Assembly (NCBI GenBank): GCA_030616465.1 | Contig: JAUWXH010000007.1 | Span: forward strand, 1-14,542 | Source: Planctomycetota bacterium | GTDB taxonomy: Bacteria; Planctomycetota; Phycisphaerae; UBA1845; Fen-1342 | Direction of reading: 5' to 3' | DNA length: 14,542 bases | In this document: positions 1 to 6,240 of the stretch, piece after piece | Layout of the letters: each line of letters begins with the position of its first letter | Position numbering within the stretch: position 1 is the first letter of the stretch | The notes under the pieces: model-generated | The model's input: the letters and a program-made list of their open reading frames with translations, nothing else | Database searches by the model: none | What the model was told of the DNA's origin: nothing | Made by a program: the position numbers and the translations under genes

Positions 1-119
1 GACGCGATGATGCGATAGCCGTCAGCCATCGCCGACCGGACGGAAGTGAAGATCGCCTGGTCAACGTTGACGTACCCGGGCCGCGGTTCAGCCGCTATCA
101 GATCCGGCCCACAATCCAT
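1..119 (-). CDS. GTPase-associated protein 1 (GAP1-N)-like protein, 5' fragment
   Basis: Only the first 39 codons are inside the window; the gene continues past the left edge. The frame opens with an ATG that overlaps the last 22 bases of the GTPase gene. A GGAG lies 8 bases upstream, which supports this start and translational coupling. After a short leader the peptide reads VDQAIFTSVRSAMADGYRII, a pattern (QA-[IL]-[FY]-TS.....G-[YF]-R-[IL]) that I recall from the N-termini of GAP1 proteins, the large partners encoded next to DO-GTPases in predicted conflict systems. That match is from memory on 39 residues, so the family name is tentative. The open frame, the ribosome-binding site and the operon position are directly visible. 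Position immediately after a DO-GTPase-like gene is exactly where GAP1 is expected. Confidence 0.6.
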   Translation of the reverse strand, partial: MDCGPDLIAAEPRPGYVNVDQAIFTSVRSAMADGYRIIA

Positions 120-982
120 TCGAACGGCTCCAGGATGCCGCGCGGGGCGACGTGCAAGGGCACCGGCGTGACCACGTCGCTCTCCGCGGAGGTACTGTAG
201 GCCAGCGAGCCGACGACGCTGGCGGCGAAGAAGGCCACGTTGGCAAAGCGACTTTCGCACAGGTTCCACAGCCGGTTCAGGTTCGCCTCGGCGAAGCGGC
301 GCGGGTCGTCGAAACACTCGGGGCAATAATCGGCTTTGCACAGGACAATTGCGATCGGCAAGCCGATGCGCTGCTTGCGCTTGACGGCGAACATGCCGTC
401 GAGGTAGCTGAGCAGCTTGAGCGCGAAGAAGTCGGGCCGCGTCGAGCCGTTGGCCGCCAAGGCGGCGTCCACCAGCAGGAGCGCCCCGGCCGATTTGCCG
501 AGCAGGCTGCGAATGACGCGGAACGTGCTGGGCGAGTCAATCTCCGCGGCGAGTGCCTCGCCGGCCATGTCGGGCATCACGAGATCGACCCACTTCGGCC
601 GGCGGGCGCGCTTGCAGACCTGGTAGTAAGCCCAGTGCCACTCGGTGGACTCCATCGGCGTCTTCGGCGGGAACATCCGCCAGGCCATGTGGCTGATGAC
701 CGTTTGCTGCAAACTGACCGAGTAGGCGCCTTTGGGAATCGCCTCGAACTCGTTGGCGCGTTGCGAAAGCATGTCCAGCAGGAAGCCGAGATAGACCGTC
801 TTGCCCACGTTGCTGTCGCCGACCACGGTGACGATCCGCGGCTGGCGGTCCAGCGCGATGGCGTCATGAGTGAGAGCCAGGGGGGCGGAGCACTCCCGGC
901 AAACGGCCGCCTCCGACCCGTTGCCTGTGTCGCAGATCAAGCAGCGGATCTCAGCACGTGGGTCAGTGTAGGTGGTCGACAC
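98..982 (-). CDS. zinc-ribbon TRAFAC-type GTPase (DO-GTPase-like)
   Basis: A 294-aa cytoplasmic protein. The N-terminus is a zinc ribbon (C14-x2-C17 and C28-x2-C31). It is followed by a P-loop GTPase-like domain: Walker A GDSNVGKT at 55-62, a switch II/Walker B DMAGE at 138-142, and CKAD at 215-218 in place of the usual NKxD guanine-specificity motif. A C-terminal LEPFEW stretch resembles the end of the 'double-GTPase' family found beside GAP1 proteins. The start is GTG at 982, preceded by AAGGAG six bases upstream. The gene follows an FGE-fold gene and overlaps a GAP1-like gene. Family knowledge suggests a regulatory or threshold-setting switch in a conflict system rather than a housekeeping GTPase; this role is inference. 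The CKAD variant leaves GTP specificity plausible but unproven. Confidence 0.8.
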   Translation of the reverse strand: MSTTYTDPRAEIRCLICDTGNGSEAAVCRECSAPLALTHDAIALDRQPRIVTVVGDSNVGKTVYLGFLLDMLSQRANEFEAIPKGAYSVSLQQTVISHMAWRMFPPKTPMESTEWHWAYYQVCKRARRPKWVDLVMPDMAGEALAAEIDSPSTFRVIRSLLGKSAGALLLVDAALAANGSTRPDFFALKLLSYLDGMFAVKRKQRIGLPIAIVLCKADYCPECFDDPRRFAEANLNRLWNLCESRFANVAFFAASVVGSLAYSTSAESDVVTPVPLHVAPRGILEPFEWIVGRI

Positions 983-1003
983 GAGACTCTCCTTGGTTCG
1001 CCG

Positions 1004-1027
1004 CTGCCGCGCGCGCGGCGGCGGCAG
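1004..1027 (-). repeat. GC-rich inverted repeat between FGE-like and GTPase genes
   Basis: Perfect 7-bp arms CTGCCGC (1004-1010) and GCGGCAG (1021-1027) enclose a 10-base GC-only loop that can itself pair. The hairpin begins directly at the stop codon of the FGE-like gene (1028) and ends just before the GTPase ribosome-binding site. There is no T-run, so it is not a classical Rho-independent terminator. It could protect or process the polycistronic mRNA, or tune GTPase translation. Confidence 0.45.
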
Positions 1028-2029
1028 CTACTCGCTCGGCAGGTCCATCGCGCAGCGAAACCCCACGTCATGACTGCGCGCCAGGCAGGCCAGCCCTGAG
1101 CGGAACGTGCCCGTCGCCTGCCAAGCGAAGTAGGTGTCATACGCGCCACCGCGTATGCCTTTCATCAGCATGTCGCCGACGATCGTTTGGCCCTGCTCGC
1201 CCTGCACGATGAAGTCTGAAGCGGTCCATTCCCAAACGTTGCCAATCAGCTGCAGGACGCCGTTCGGCGCCGCACCGGAGGCGTATGCTCGCACCGGGAT
1301 TGTGCCGCCACGCCCGGAATGCCAGATGTTGCAGTGCCGCAAGTCGAGGGCGTCGCCCCAGGGATAGCGGCGGCGGACGTGGGCGCTGCTTCGAACGCGC
1401 CAGGTCGCGGCCATCTGCCATTCCGGCTCGGTCGGCAGGCGGAAGCCGGCCCAGCGTGCGTAGGCGTCGGCCTCGTAGTAACAAACGCCGACCACGGGGT
1501 GATCCGCCAGCCGTCGGTCGTGGCGGCCGTCTCTCCAGAAACGTGGGCCGGGCTGGTCGCTGAGGTCCTTGAAACCGATCAAGTGGGGCCAGATGTCCTG
1601 CGGCCACAATTCGAGCTCCTGGTACCCGCCGTCGTCCACGAACATCTGGAATTCGGCGTTGGTCACCGCGTGGCGGGTGAGCAGAAACGGTTCGGTCTCG
1701 TAGTCCTGTTCGGGGCAGCCGGGCTCGTCGGTGATCGTGCGCGGGATCGAGGCGTAGCCCTCGGGCACGATTCCGAAGCGTTCATCGATGGCTTCAGTCG
1801 CCGCCGCCCGGGCCGCGTTGAACCCCGGGTGGCCCGACCAGCGGTCTGCTCGCGTGAGGATGATGCCGAAGCGGCCGCGTTGCAGCGCGCGTTCGAGCGG
1901 GTCTTCGGTGCGCCTGGCCTTTTCTGCGGGACGGTAGTCCTGCCCCTTGCCGGCCGGCGAGGGAGCAGCCGCGCGCTGCAGGGTCGCTTGGACTTCACTG
2001 GGCTTGCGTGTGAACAACTTCAGAGCCAT
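1028..2029 (-). CDS. formylglycine-generating-enzyme (SUMF1/FGS)-fold protein, catalytic cysteines absent
   Basis: A 333-aa protein. Residues about 1-100 are a basic, Ala-rich N-terminal region of unknown function. Residues about 105-328 are an FGE-sulfatase (SUMF1) domain, recognised by HPVVGV-x-YYEADAYARWAGFRLPTEPEW (177-204), YPWGD (222-226), GNVWEWTASDF (263-273), RGGAYD (293-298) and GFRC (323-326). In true FGE the region after RGGS contains the copper-binding catalytic cysteine pair; here RGGAYDTYFAWQATGTFR has no cysteine, so formylglycine synthesis is unlikely. Such inactive FGS domains are known as ligand-binding or C-type-lectin-like modules, and the family is also used as a diversified effector or recognition module in predicted conflict systems. 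The ATG at 2029 is chosen because MALKLF is preceded by AGAGAG; the longer open frame upstream is a shadow of the coiled-coil gene. It sits 34 bp after that gene. Confidence 0.88.
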   Translation of the reverse strand: MALKLFTRKPSEVQATLQRAAAPSPAGKGQDYRPAEKARRTEDPLERALQRGRFGIILTRADRWSGHPGFNAARAAATEAIDERFGIVPEGYASIPRTITDEPGCPEQDYETEPFLLTRHAVTNAEFQMFVDDGGYQELELWPQDIWPHLIGFKDLSDQPGPRFWRDGRHDRRLADHPVVGVCYYEADAYARWAGFRLPTEPEWQMAATWRVRSSAHVRRRYPWGDALDLRHCNIWHSGRGGTIPVRAYASGAAPNGVLQLIGNVWEWTASDFIVQGEQGQTIVGDMLMKGIRGGAYDTYFAWQATGTFRSGLACLARSHDVGFRCAMDLPSE

Positions 2030-2063
2030 GGTATCTCTCTGTGTCCGTACGCTGGAATGCGGG

Positions 2064-3122
2064 TCAACGCGTCCCGATTGCCCGACGCCGGGCATCCCGA
2101 CATAGCTTCTGGAACCGCTCCAGCGACTGGCGCGCCTTTTGGTCGGGAACGCCGGGCAGGTCGTGGTCCGGCGTGGGGGGTGCCTCGCCATCGGTTGGGC
2201 TGCGGCGCGGCAACAGGTCGTTCGTCTGCTGGACGAGTTGGTCAAGTTCCGCTTCCATCTGCTGCTTGAGTTTTGCCACGTTAGCCTGCACGCCCTCGAG
2301 TTCGCGCGTTTTCGAGTCGAGCTCCTGTTGCAGGGCCGCCAACTGGGTGTGCCCGTGATCGAGCTCCGCGCTGCGCTCTTCGAGGGCGGCGGCGTGTGCC
2401 TCGATTTCGGCCTGCCGCGCCTCGAGCTCCGCCAGCCGGGCGTCGACTTCCTGGCGGCGGTCGGCAATGAACTCCTGTTGGTCGCGCAGCGCGGTGCTTT
2501 GCTGCGTGAGTTCGGTCTCGCGCGAGGCGAGCGATTCCTGCTTGGCATCGAGTTCGGCGCCGCGCGCTTCGATCTGCGATTTCGTAGCGGCGAGTTCTTG
2601 CGCGGCTGCTTCGAGGCGTTTCTTCTCTTTGTTGAATTTGCCGACCTGTCGTTCGAGCTCTTGTCGCGTGTCCTTGAGACGCTGCTCCTGCTCGGCACCC
2701 GACGCTTCGCGCTGGTCGAGCGCGGCCTGTCGGGCCTCGGTCTCTTTGGCCAGCGATTCGAGGTGGGCCTCCCGCTCTTTGAGTTGTGCCAGGCTCCCCT
2801 CGTGCGATTTGGCGAGTTCGTCGAGCTGGAGCCGCTCCTGTTCGTAGCGGCGCTCCTGCTCGCCCACAGTCCCTTCACGCTGCTCGTACTGCTCGCACAG
2901 TTCGGTCTCGCGCTGCGTGAGCTGGTCGCCCTCACCTGCAAGCTGCGCGCGGTGCTCGTCGAGCGCGTCGCGGCACTGTTCCAGAGCCGTGGCCCGCGCC
3001 GTCAGCAGCTCCCGCAGGGACTGCATGGCGCCAACGACGTCCCGGCCCAAGGTCTCGAGCTGGGCAAGATCAACGGAGTGCGTGGGGGTGTGCGGCTTGC
3101 TGTCGGCAGTCGTGACACTCAT
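2064..3122 (-). CDS. long coiled-coil protein
   Basis: A 352-aa soluble protein. Residues about 18-300 are an almost uninterrupted coiled coil made of Glu/Gln/Arg/Leu-rich heptads (for example repeated EARQAE, LEERSAEL and LAALQQEL segments). A Pro-rich hinge near 305-325 and a short basic helix (about 330-352, ending RRRAIGTR) follow. No signal peptide or membrane segment is seen. ATG at 3122 has GGAGG 11 bases upstream. An alternative ATG at 3131 forms an ATGA overlap with the preceding gene but leaves only two bases after GGAGG, and a GTG at 3143 is also in frame. Such proteins resemble SMC-like or scaffold coiled coils only by composition, so homology should not be read from low-complexity hits. 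Its place between an FGS-like gene and a disordered adaptor suggests a structural scaffold of the GTPase system; this is inference. Confidence 0.75.
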   Translation of the reverse strand: MSVTTADSKPHTPTHSVDLAQLETLGRDVVGAMQSLRELLTARATALEQCRDALDEHRAQLAGEGDQLTQRETELCEQYEQREGTVGEQERRYEQERLQLDELAKSHEGSLAQLKEREAHLESLAKETEARQAALDQREASGAEQEQRLKDTRQELERQVGKFNKEKKRLEAAAQELAATKSQIEARGAELDAKQESLASRETELTQQSTALRDQQEFIADRRQEVDARLAELEARQAEIEAHAAALEERSAELDHGHTQLAALQQELDSKTRELEGVQANVAKLKQQMEAELDQLVQQTNDLLPRRSPTDGEAPPTPDHDLPGVPDQKARQSLERFQKLCRDARRRAIGTR

Positions 3123-3127
3123 GACGA

Positions 3128-3754
3128 TCATCGCCTCCACCACCGCTTGGGTTGCGGTTTCGTAGTCTGCTGAACCGATTCCAGCTGGCTCATTTCGTCG
3201 AGCAGCTCGCGAACGCTTTTCTGGTTCCCAAACAGCCGGCGTTTGACGTGGATCGCCGCCCGGGTTTGCTCGTCGAGCGAAGCCAGCAACTGTTCGTCAT
3301 CTGCCGACTCGCTCTGTTCGCAGGTCGTTGACTCAGCCGGTTCGCCAGGTTCGCCAGGTAGCTCGTCGCCCGGGGCGGGAAGGTCGGTCGAGGCCGATCC
3401 CTGCGCGTCCTCGGCCGACGCCGGCGCCGCGGCCTGCGCCGGATCCGTCTCCGCGGGACGGGCATCCGGCGGTGTCCCACCGGGCGTGGCGGGAGCCTCT
3501 GCAGCGGCCGCAACCGCGTCGGCTGTGCCGTCCGTGGGTGGCCCTACTGCCGAGGAGTCCGGGGCCTGCTCGGGTGAATCGCCCGTGGTCACGGCCGGGG
3601 GCTGTTCGGGCGTGGCATCGGCGGCGCGTAGTGCTGCGCTCATCGCGGAGAGCCACGTCGTCAGCTTCGCGTCCACGTCGGCCAGCGCGCGATCAAGCGC
3701 TCCGTCCTCCGCCGGCAACCCGGCAATCGGTGTTCTCGCCCCTTTGTCGTTCAT
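3128..3754 (-). CDS. first operon gene: disordered linker protein with helical ends
   Basis: A 208-aa protein of unrecognised family. Residues about 18-46 form a predicted helix (DRALADVDAKLTTWLSAMSA). Residues about 47-150 are an Ala/Pro/Glu/Asp-rich disordered linker. Residues about 152-192 form a second compact helical segment with LLASLDEQTRAAIHVKRRL and SVRELLDEM. The tail is basic and aromatic (KRWWRR). The layout of two helical ends on a flexible acidic linker looks like an adaptor or tether. No membrane segment is visible. The start ATG at 3754 has only a weak, distant GAGG upstream. The stop TGA overlaps a possible ATG of the next gene, so the two are probably co-translated. Being first in the operon, it lies downstream of the candidate promoter near 3845. 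No function can be assigned. Confidence 0.68.
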   Translation of the reverse strand: MNDKGARTPIAGLPAEDGALDRALADVDAKLTTWLSAMSAALRAADATPEQPPAVTTGDSPEQAPDSSAVGPPTDGTADAVAAAAEAPATPGGTPPDARPAETDPAQAAAPASAEDAQGSASTDLPAPGDELPGEPGEPAESTTCEQSESADDEQLLASLDEQTRAAIHVKRRLFGNQKSVRELLDEMSQLESVQQTTKPQPKRWWRR

Positions 3755-3844
3755 CAGGCGGCGGTGCTTACCTCGTGACTACTCTGGGCGCGCATTACCG
3801 GCGCGGCACCAGGACTTCAGGTTCGTCGGCCATCCCACGTAAGA

Positions 3845-3850
3845 AGTATA
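3845..3850 (-). promoter_or_regulatory. candidate -10 box for the GTPase operon
   Basis: The minus-strand reading of 3845-3850 is TATACT, five of six bases of the sigma-70 -10 consensus, about 90 bases upstream of the first operon gene. At 17-bp spacing the -35 position reads GACCCC, which is poor. A promoter here would therefore need an activator or a different sigma factor. Confidence 0.35.
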
Positions 3851-3868
3851 CGATTCACCGGAGAATCG
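3851..3868. promoter_or_regulatory. 18-bp dyad, candidate operator
   Basis: CGATTC-A-CCGG-A-GAATCG: perfect 6-bp outer arms, a self-complementary CCGG centre and one mismatched A/A pair. It abuts the TATACT box on its upstream side and fills the -35/-10 spacer, a usual location for a dimeric repressor or MerR-type activator. The protein that would bind it is not visible in the window. Confidence 0.4.
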
Positions 3869-4098
3869 GGGTCTCAGGCGAATGCGTCCCATAAGGCGCG
3901 TGGGGCCGGCGGCTCGACGCAGGTGTTTTCGGCATGGCGACCGAGATTCTCGATCCGCCAAGCGTGGCCAGCCCCGCCCGCCGCCCGACACGCTGGGCGG
4001 TGCCGCGACGCCGAGGCGTTGCCCTCCAGAGATACCGGGCGGCGACAGCCACTCTCGTGACACAGTTTAGAGCAGCCCTGGCATGTGGATTCGGCGAC

Positions 4099-4127
4099 TT
4101 GATCGGGAGGACGAGAGGCGGGATAAT
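4099..4127 (+). promoter_or_regulatory. candidate sigma-70 promoter of the zinc-ribbon/RNase H operon
   Basis: TTGATC (4099-4104) and GATAAT (4122-4127) are separated by exactly 17 bases and match four and five consensus bases respectively. Transcription would begin near 4134, giving a leader of about 44 bases before the ATG at 4178. Confidence 0.5.
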
Positions 4128-4177
4128 AAGGGGTCTGTCTCAATCTTGGATTGCTACCGCCCACTGGGAGTGGCTGG

Positions 4178-4903
4178 ATGGGAGCAAAGCTCCAGGCGTT
4201 ACGCCACCTTCAAGACATCGAACTCCAACTCGCAGACATTCGCCGTCAACTGCGTCGCAAGCAGAAGATGGTTTCCGCCCAGGCGGCCAAACTGGAGAGC
4301 GCGCGGCAGGCGCTGGAAACGGAACGCAACGAGATCAAGCGGACCCAGGCCAGCGTGGACGAGCTCGACCTGGACATCAAGGGGCGAACCGGAAAGATCA
4401 ACCGGCTACGCGAGCACCTCAATACCGTGCGGACGAACAGAGAGTACGCGGCCGTGCTGGCCGAGCTCAACAACGAGAAGGCCGACGTAAGCCGCCTCGA
4501 AAGCCGGGCCCTGCAGATGATGGAGCGCGTCGAGGCCCGGACCAAGGACTTTCGCGAGCATCAGGAGGTCGAGCGCCGCGAGGCAGAGCGGCTGGACCAG
4601 CTCACGGCTCAGTTCGAACAGGCCGACCGCTCGTTCGCCGAAAGGCGCGCGGGGCTCGAGCAGGGGCGCGCAGAGGCGGCCGGCCAACTCGAACCGAAGG
4701 TCCTGAAGCTCTTTGACCGGGTCTCGGTACGCTACGAGGGCGAGGTGATGGCAAAGGTCGTCCGCACCCGTCCCGGACGCGACGAGTTCATCTGCGAAGG
4801 CTGCTATATGTCTCTGGCCGCCGAGCGGGTCAACGCCCTCATGATTCGCGACGAGGTGCTGACCTGCGCGAACTGCGGCCGGATCCTCTGCCTCGAGCAG
4901 TAG
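4178..4903 (+). CDS. C4-type zinc-ribbon coiled-coil protein (DUF164 family)
   Basis: A 241-aa cytoplasmic protein. Residues 1-175 are a long antiparallel coiled coil containing the family-typical TNREYAAVLAEL segment (87-98) near the helical turn. Residues about 200-241 are a four-cysteine zinc ribbon: C206-x2-C209 and C230-x2-C233, with VLTCANCGRILCLE at the end. This architecture is that of the DUF164/zf-RING_7 family, which includes Helicobacter HP0958 and mycobacterial Rv2229c. Members have been linked to nucleic-acid or protein binding, but the general function is unsettled. ATG at 4178 is preferred because GGGAG lies seven bases upstream; an in-frame TTG at 4151 is less likely. The RNase H gene follows after 23 bases, so the two are co-transcribed. 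Confidence 0.85.
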   Translation: MGAKLQALRHLQDIELQLADIRRQLRRKQKMVSAQAAKLESARQALETERNEIKRTQASVDELDLDIKGRTGKINRLREHLNTVRTNREYAAVLAELNNEKADVSRLESRALQMMERVEARTKDFREHQEVERREAERLDQLTAQFEQADRSFAERRAGLEQGRAEAAGQLEPKVLKLFDRVSVRYEGEVMAKVVRTRPGRDEFICEGCYMSLAAERVNALMIRDEVLTCANCGRILCLEQ

Positions 4904-4926
4904 CAGCCCGAACCGACGAGTGGGCC

Positions 4927-5766
4927 GTGGGACTGATCATTCATGTTGACGGCGGGGCACGCGGGAACCCGGGTCCGGCCGGCGCGGGGGTGGTGATCCG
5001 CTCCGAGGACGGCACGCTGCTTTTCGAGGCCGCCTACTTCCTCGGCAAACAGACCAGCAACTCCGCCGAATACCATGCCCTGATCCGCGCGCTGCAACGG
5101 GCGCAGTGTTTCGGCGACCAGCCGATCTGCGTGTATTCGGACAGCGAGCTATTGGTGCGGCAGATCACCGGGCAGTATCGGGTGAAGAGCCCGAGGCTGC
5201 GTCAGTTCTTCGAGCAGGCGCAGGCGCTCTTGCTGAAGCTCTCCTGCTGGAACTTGCGGTACGTGCCGCGTGAGGAGAATCGGCGTGCCGACCAGCTGGC
5301 CAACCTGGCGATAGATCGACGGGGTGACATCATCGTCCACGACCTCGGCGCCGAGCAAGCCGCATCGGCCGCGCCGGGCGAGCCGCTTGCCGAGCCGGCT
5401 GCAGCCCCGGTCACCGCGGATGCCCAGGCAGCCGAGAGCGCCCCCGCTGAGGCGCCCGCGGGACCGACGTCCGCCGAGCACGGCGTCCGTGTGGTTGTGA
5501 CCAGGCCGCCTGATCCGCAGGAGTGCCCGGCGGGTGGTTGTGCCTTTTATTCACTTACCGTGCGCGGCACCCTTCCGGCAGAACTGTGCGTCCACGCGGC
5601 ACACGCGATTCTGCCGACGTTGTTGGCGATGCTCAACACGGACCCCCAGGAGTTTGTGGCCCTACCGACGATGACGGTGCGATGCACGCGTAGCGGATGC
5701 TCGGCGGCCTTCCACGTCTCGCCGGTGCGATCGTCCAATGGTGTGCCCCACCGCGAGGTCGAATGA
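4927..5766 (+). CDS. RNase HI-family ribonuclease with a C-terminal cysteine-containing domain
   Basis: A 279-aa protein. Residues 1-135 form an RNase HI domain of the short bacterial/archaeal type (VDGGARGNPGPAG). The four catalytic acids are D8, E48 (SNSAEYHAL), D72 (YSDSELLV) and D122 (RRADQLANLA), so hydrolysis of RNA in RNA:DNA hybrids is expected. Residues about 140-183 are an Ala/Pro/Glu linker. Residues about 186-267 form a second domain with C200-x4-C205, C221 in LCVHAAHAILPTLLAML, and C253-x4-C258 in VRCTRSGCSAAFHV. This pattern recalls the TIGR04076 family, from memory only. The GTG start at 4927 gives the standard N-terminus; its ribosome-binding site is weak, consistent with coupling to the gene 23 bases upstream. 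A zinc-ribbon/RNase H gene pair is also seen in actinobacteria (Rv2229c-Rv2228c), where the RNase H carries a different C-terminal fusion. Confidence 0.88.
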   Translation: MGLIIHVDGGARGNPGPAGAGVVIRSEDGTLLFEAAYFLGKQTSNSAEYHALIRALQRAQCFGDQPICVYSDSELLVRQITGQYRVKSPRLRQFFEQAQALLLKLSCWNLRYVPREENRRADQLANLAIDRRGDIIVHDLGAEQAASAAPGEPLAEPAAAPVTADAQAAESAPAEAPAGPTSAEHGVRVVVTRPPDPQECPAGGCAFYSLTVRGTLPAELCVHAAHAILPTLLAMLNTDPQEFVALPTMTVRCTRSGCSAAFHVSPVRSSNGVPHREVE

Positions 5767-5892
5767 CCCACCCCACCGTGCTCGCGGCGATAAGGTTCCG
5801 GGGACGAGAGGGGCATGAACGGCCGCCGAGGGCGCTCCCCCCTTTCGGCCAAACGTCGAATTGCTCCTTGGCGCCGCCGTGCGGTGTCGGTG

Positions 5893-6186
5893 CTATATCG
5901 TCTGGCTGCCTTTGGTAGCGGCCCGTCGGCTGAGGGTCTCTAGGAATTCCTTGATTTTGTACTGGCCGGCGCTTCCCAAGCTGCGTCCCAAGGCCCCATA
6001 GACCAAGCCTGCGATCAGGTGGGCTTCCTGTGTCGTGGGGTCCAGGATGGTCATTTCCGGGCCGTGGAACTGCACGGCGCCGCTGGCCTCGAGGCTGCCG
6101 ACGATCGCCCGCGCCCGGTCCGGCAGGTAGTTGTACTGGGCGCGAACCTCTTCCACCAATTCGTCTCGTGTAATTGGGAATGGCAT
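5893..6186 (-). CDS. small protein of unknown function
   Basis: A 97-aa soluble protein that I do not recognise. It is mixed alpha/beta in appearance, with an N-terminal helix-rich half (TRDELVEEVRAQYNYLPDRARAIVGSLEASG), a short beta-like stretch (AVQFHGPEMTILDP) and a Gly-rich helical segment (LIAGLVYGALGRSLG). It has no signal peptide, cysteine or obvious catalytic motif. ATG at 6186 has GGAG seven bases upstream, which makes this a credible gene despite its size. It is convergent with the RNase H gene and lies 160 bases downstream of a DUF1573 gene. It has its own candidate promoter in that gap. Confidence 0.65.
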   Translation of the reverse strand: MPFPITRDELVEEVRAQYNYLPDRARAIVGSLEASGAVQFHGPEMTILDPTTQEAHLIAGLVYGALGRSLGSAGQYKIKEFLETLSRRAATKGSQTI

Positions 6187-6240
6187 CGATATTCTCCATG
6201 TCCTTGACGCGCAAACGTGGGAGCCTCAACCCGATCATGG

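Larger units (their letters stand above)
3755..4177. other. divergent intergenic region
   Basis: This stretch separates the minus-strand GTPase operon from the plus-strand zinc-ribbon/RNase H operon. It holds a candidate promoter and dyad near 3845-3873 (minus) and a candidate promoter at 4099-4127 (plus). Open frames crossing it have arginine- and proline-rich translations without ribosome-binding sites and look spurious. No tRNA-like or other structured RNA gene was recognised in 3900-4090. Confidence 0.6.

Noticed and set aside
1028..2029. Diversity-generating retroelement target in the FGE-like gene
   Set aside because: FGS-type folds are known DGR targets, but no reverse transcriptase, accessory gene or template repeat is visible in the window.
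2030..2941. N-terminal extension of the FGE-like frame to 637 aa
   Set aside because: The upstream part is a Ser/Arg-rich out-of-frame reading of the coiled-coil gene. ATG at 2029 has its own purine-rich site and gives a sensible start.
2139..3173. 344-aa Leu/Phe-rich plus-strand open frame opposite the coiled-coil gene
   Set aside because: It is the antisense of Glu/Gln/Arg-rich heptads, which mechanically gives Leu/Phe/Arg repeats. It lacks a ribosome-binding site, and the coiled-coil gene on the other strand is well supported.
3900..4098. Possible structured RNA gene in the divergent intergenic region
   Set aside because: I looked for tRNA, RNase P, SRP and tmRNA signatures and saw none. 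The GC-rich short dyads are within what this base composition gives.
5767..5892. Bidirectional terminator between the convergent RNase H and 97-aa genes
   Set aside because: The only pairing seen is GGCCG with a distant CGGCC across about 20 bases, and no T-tract follows.
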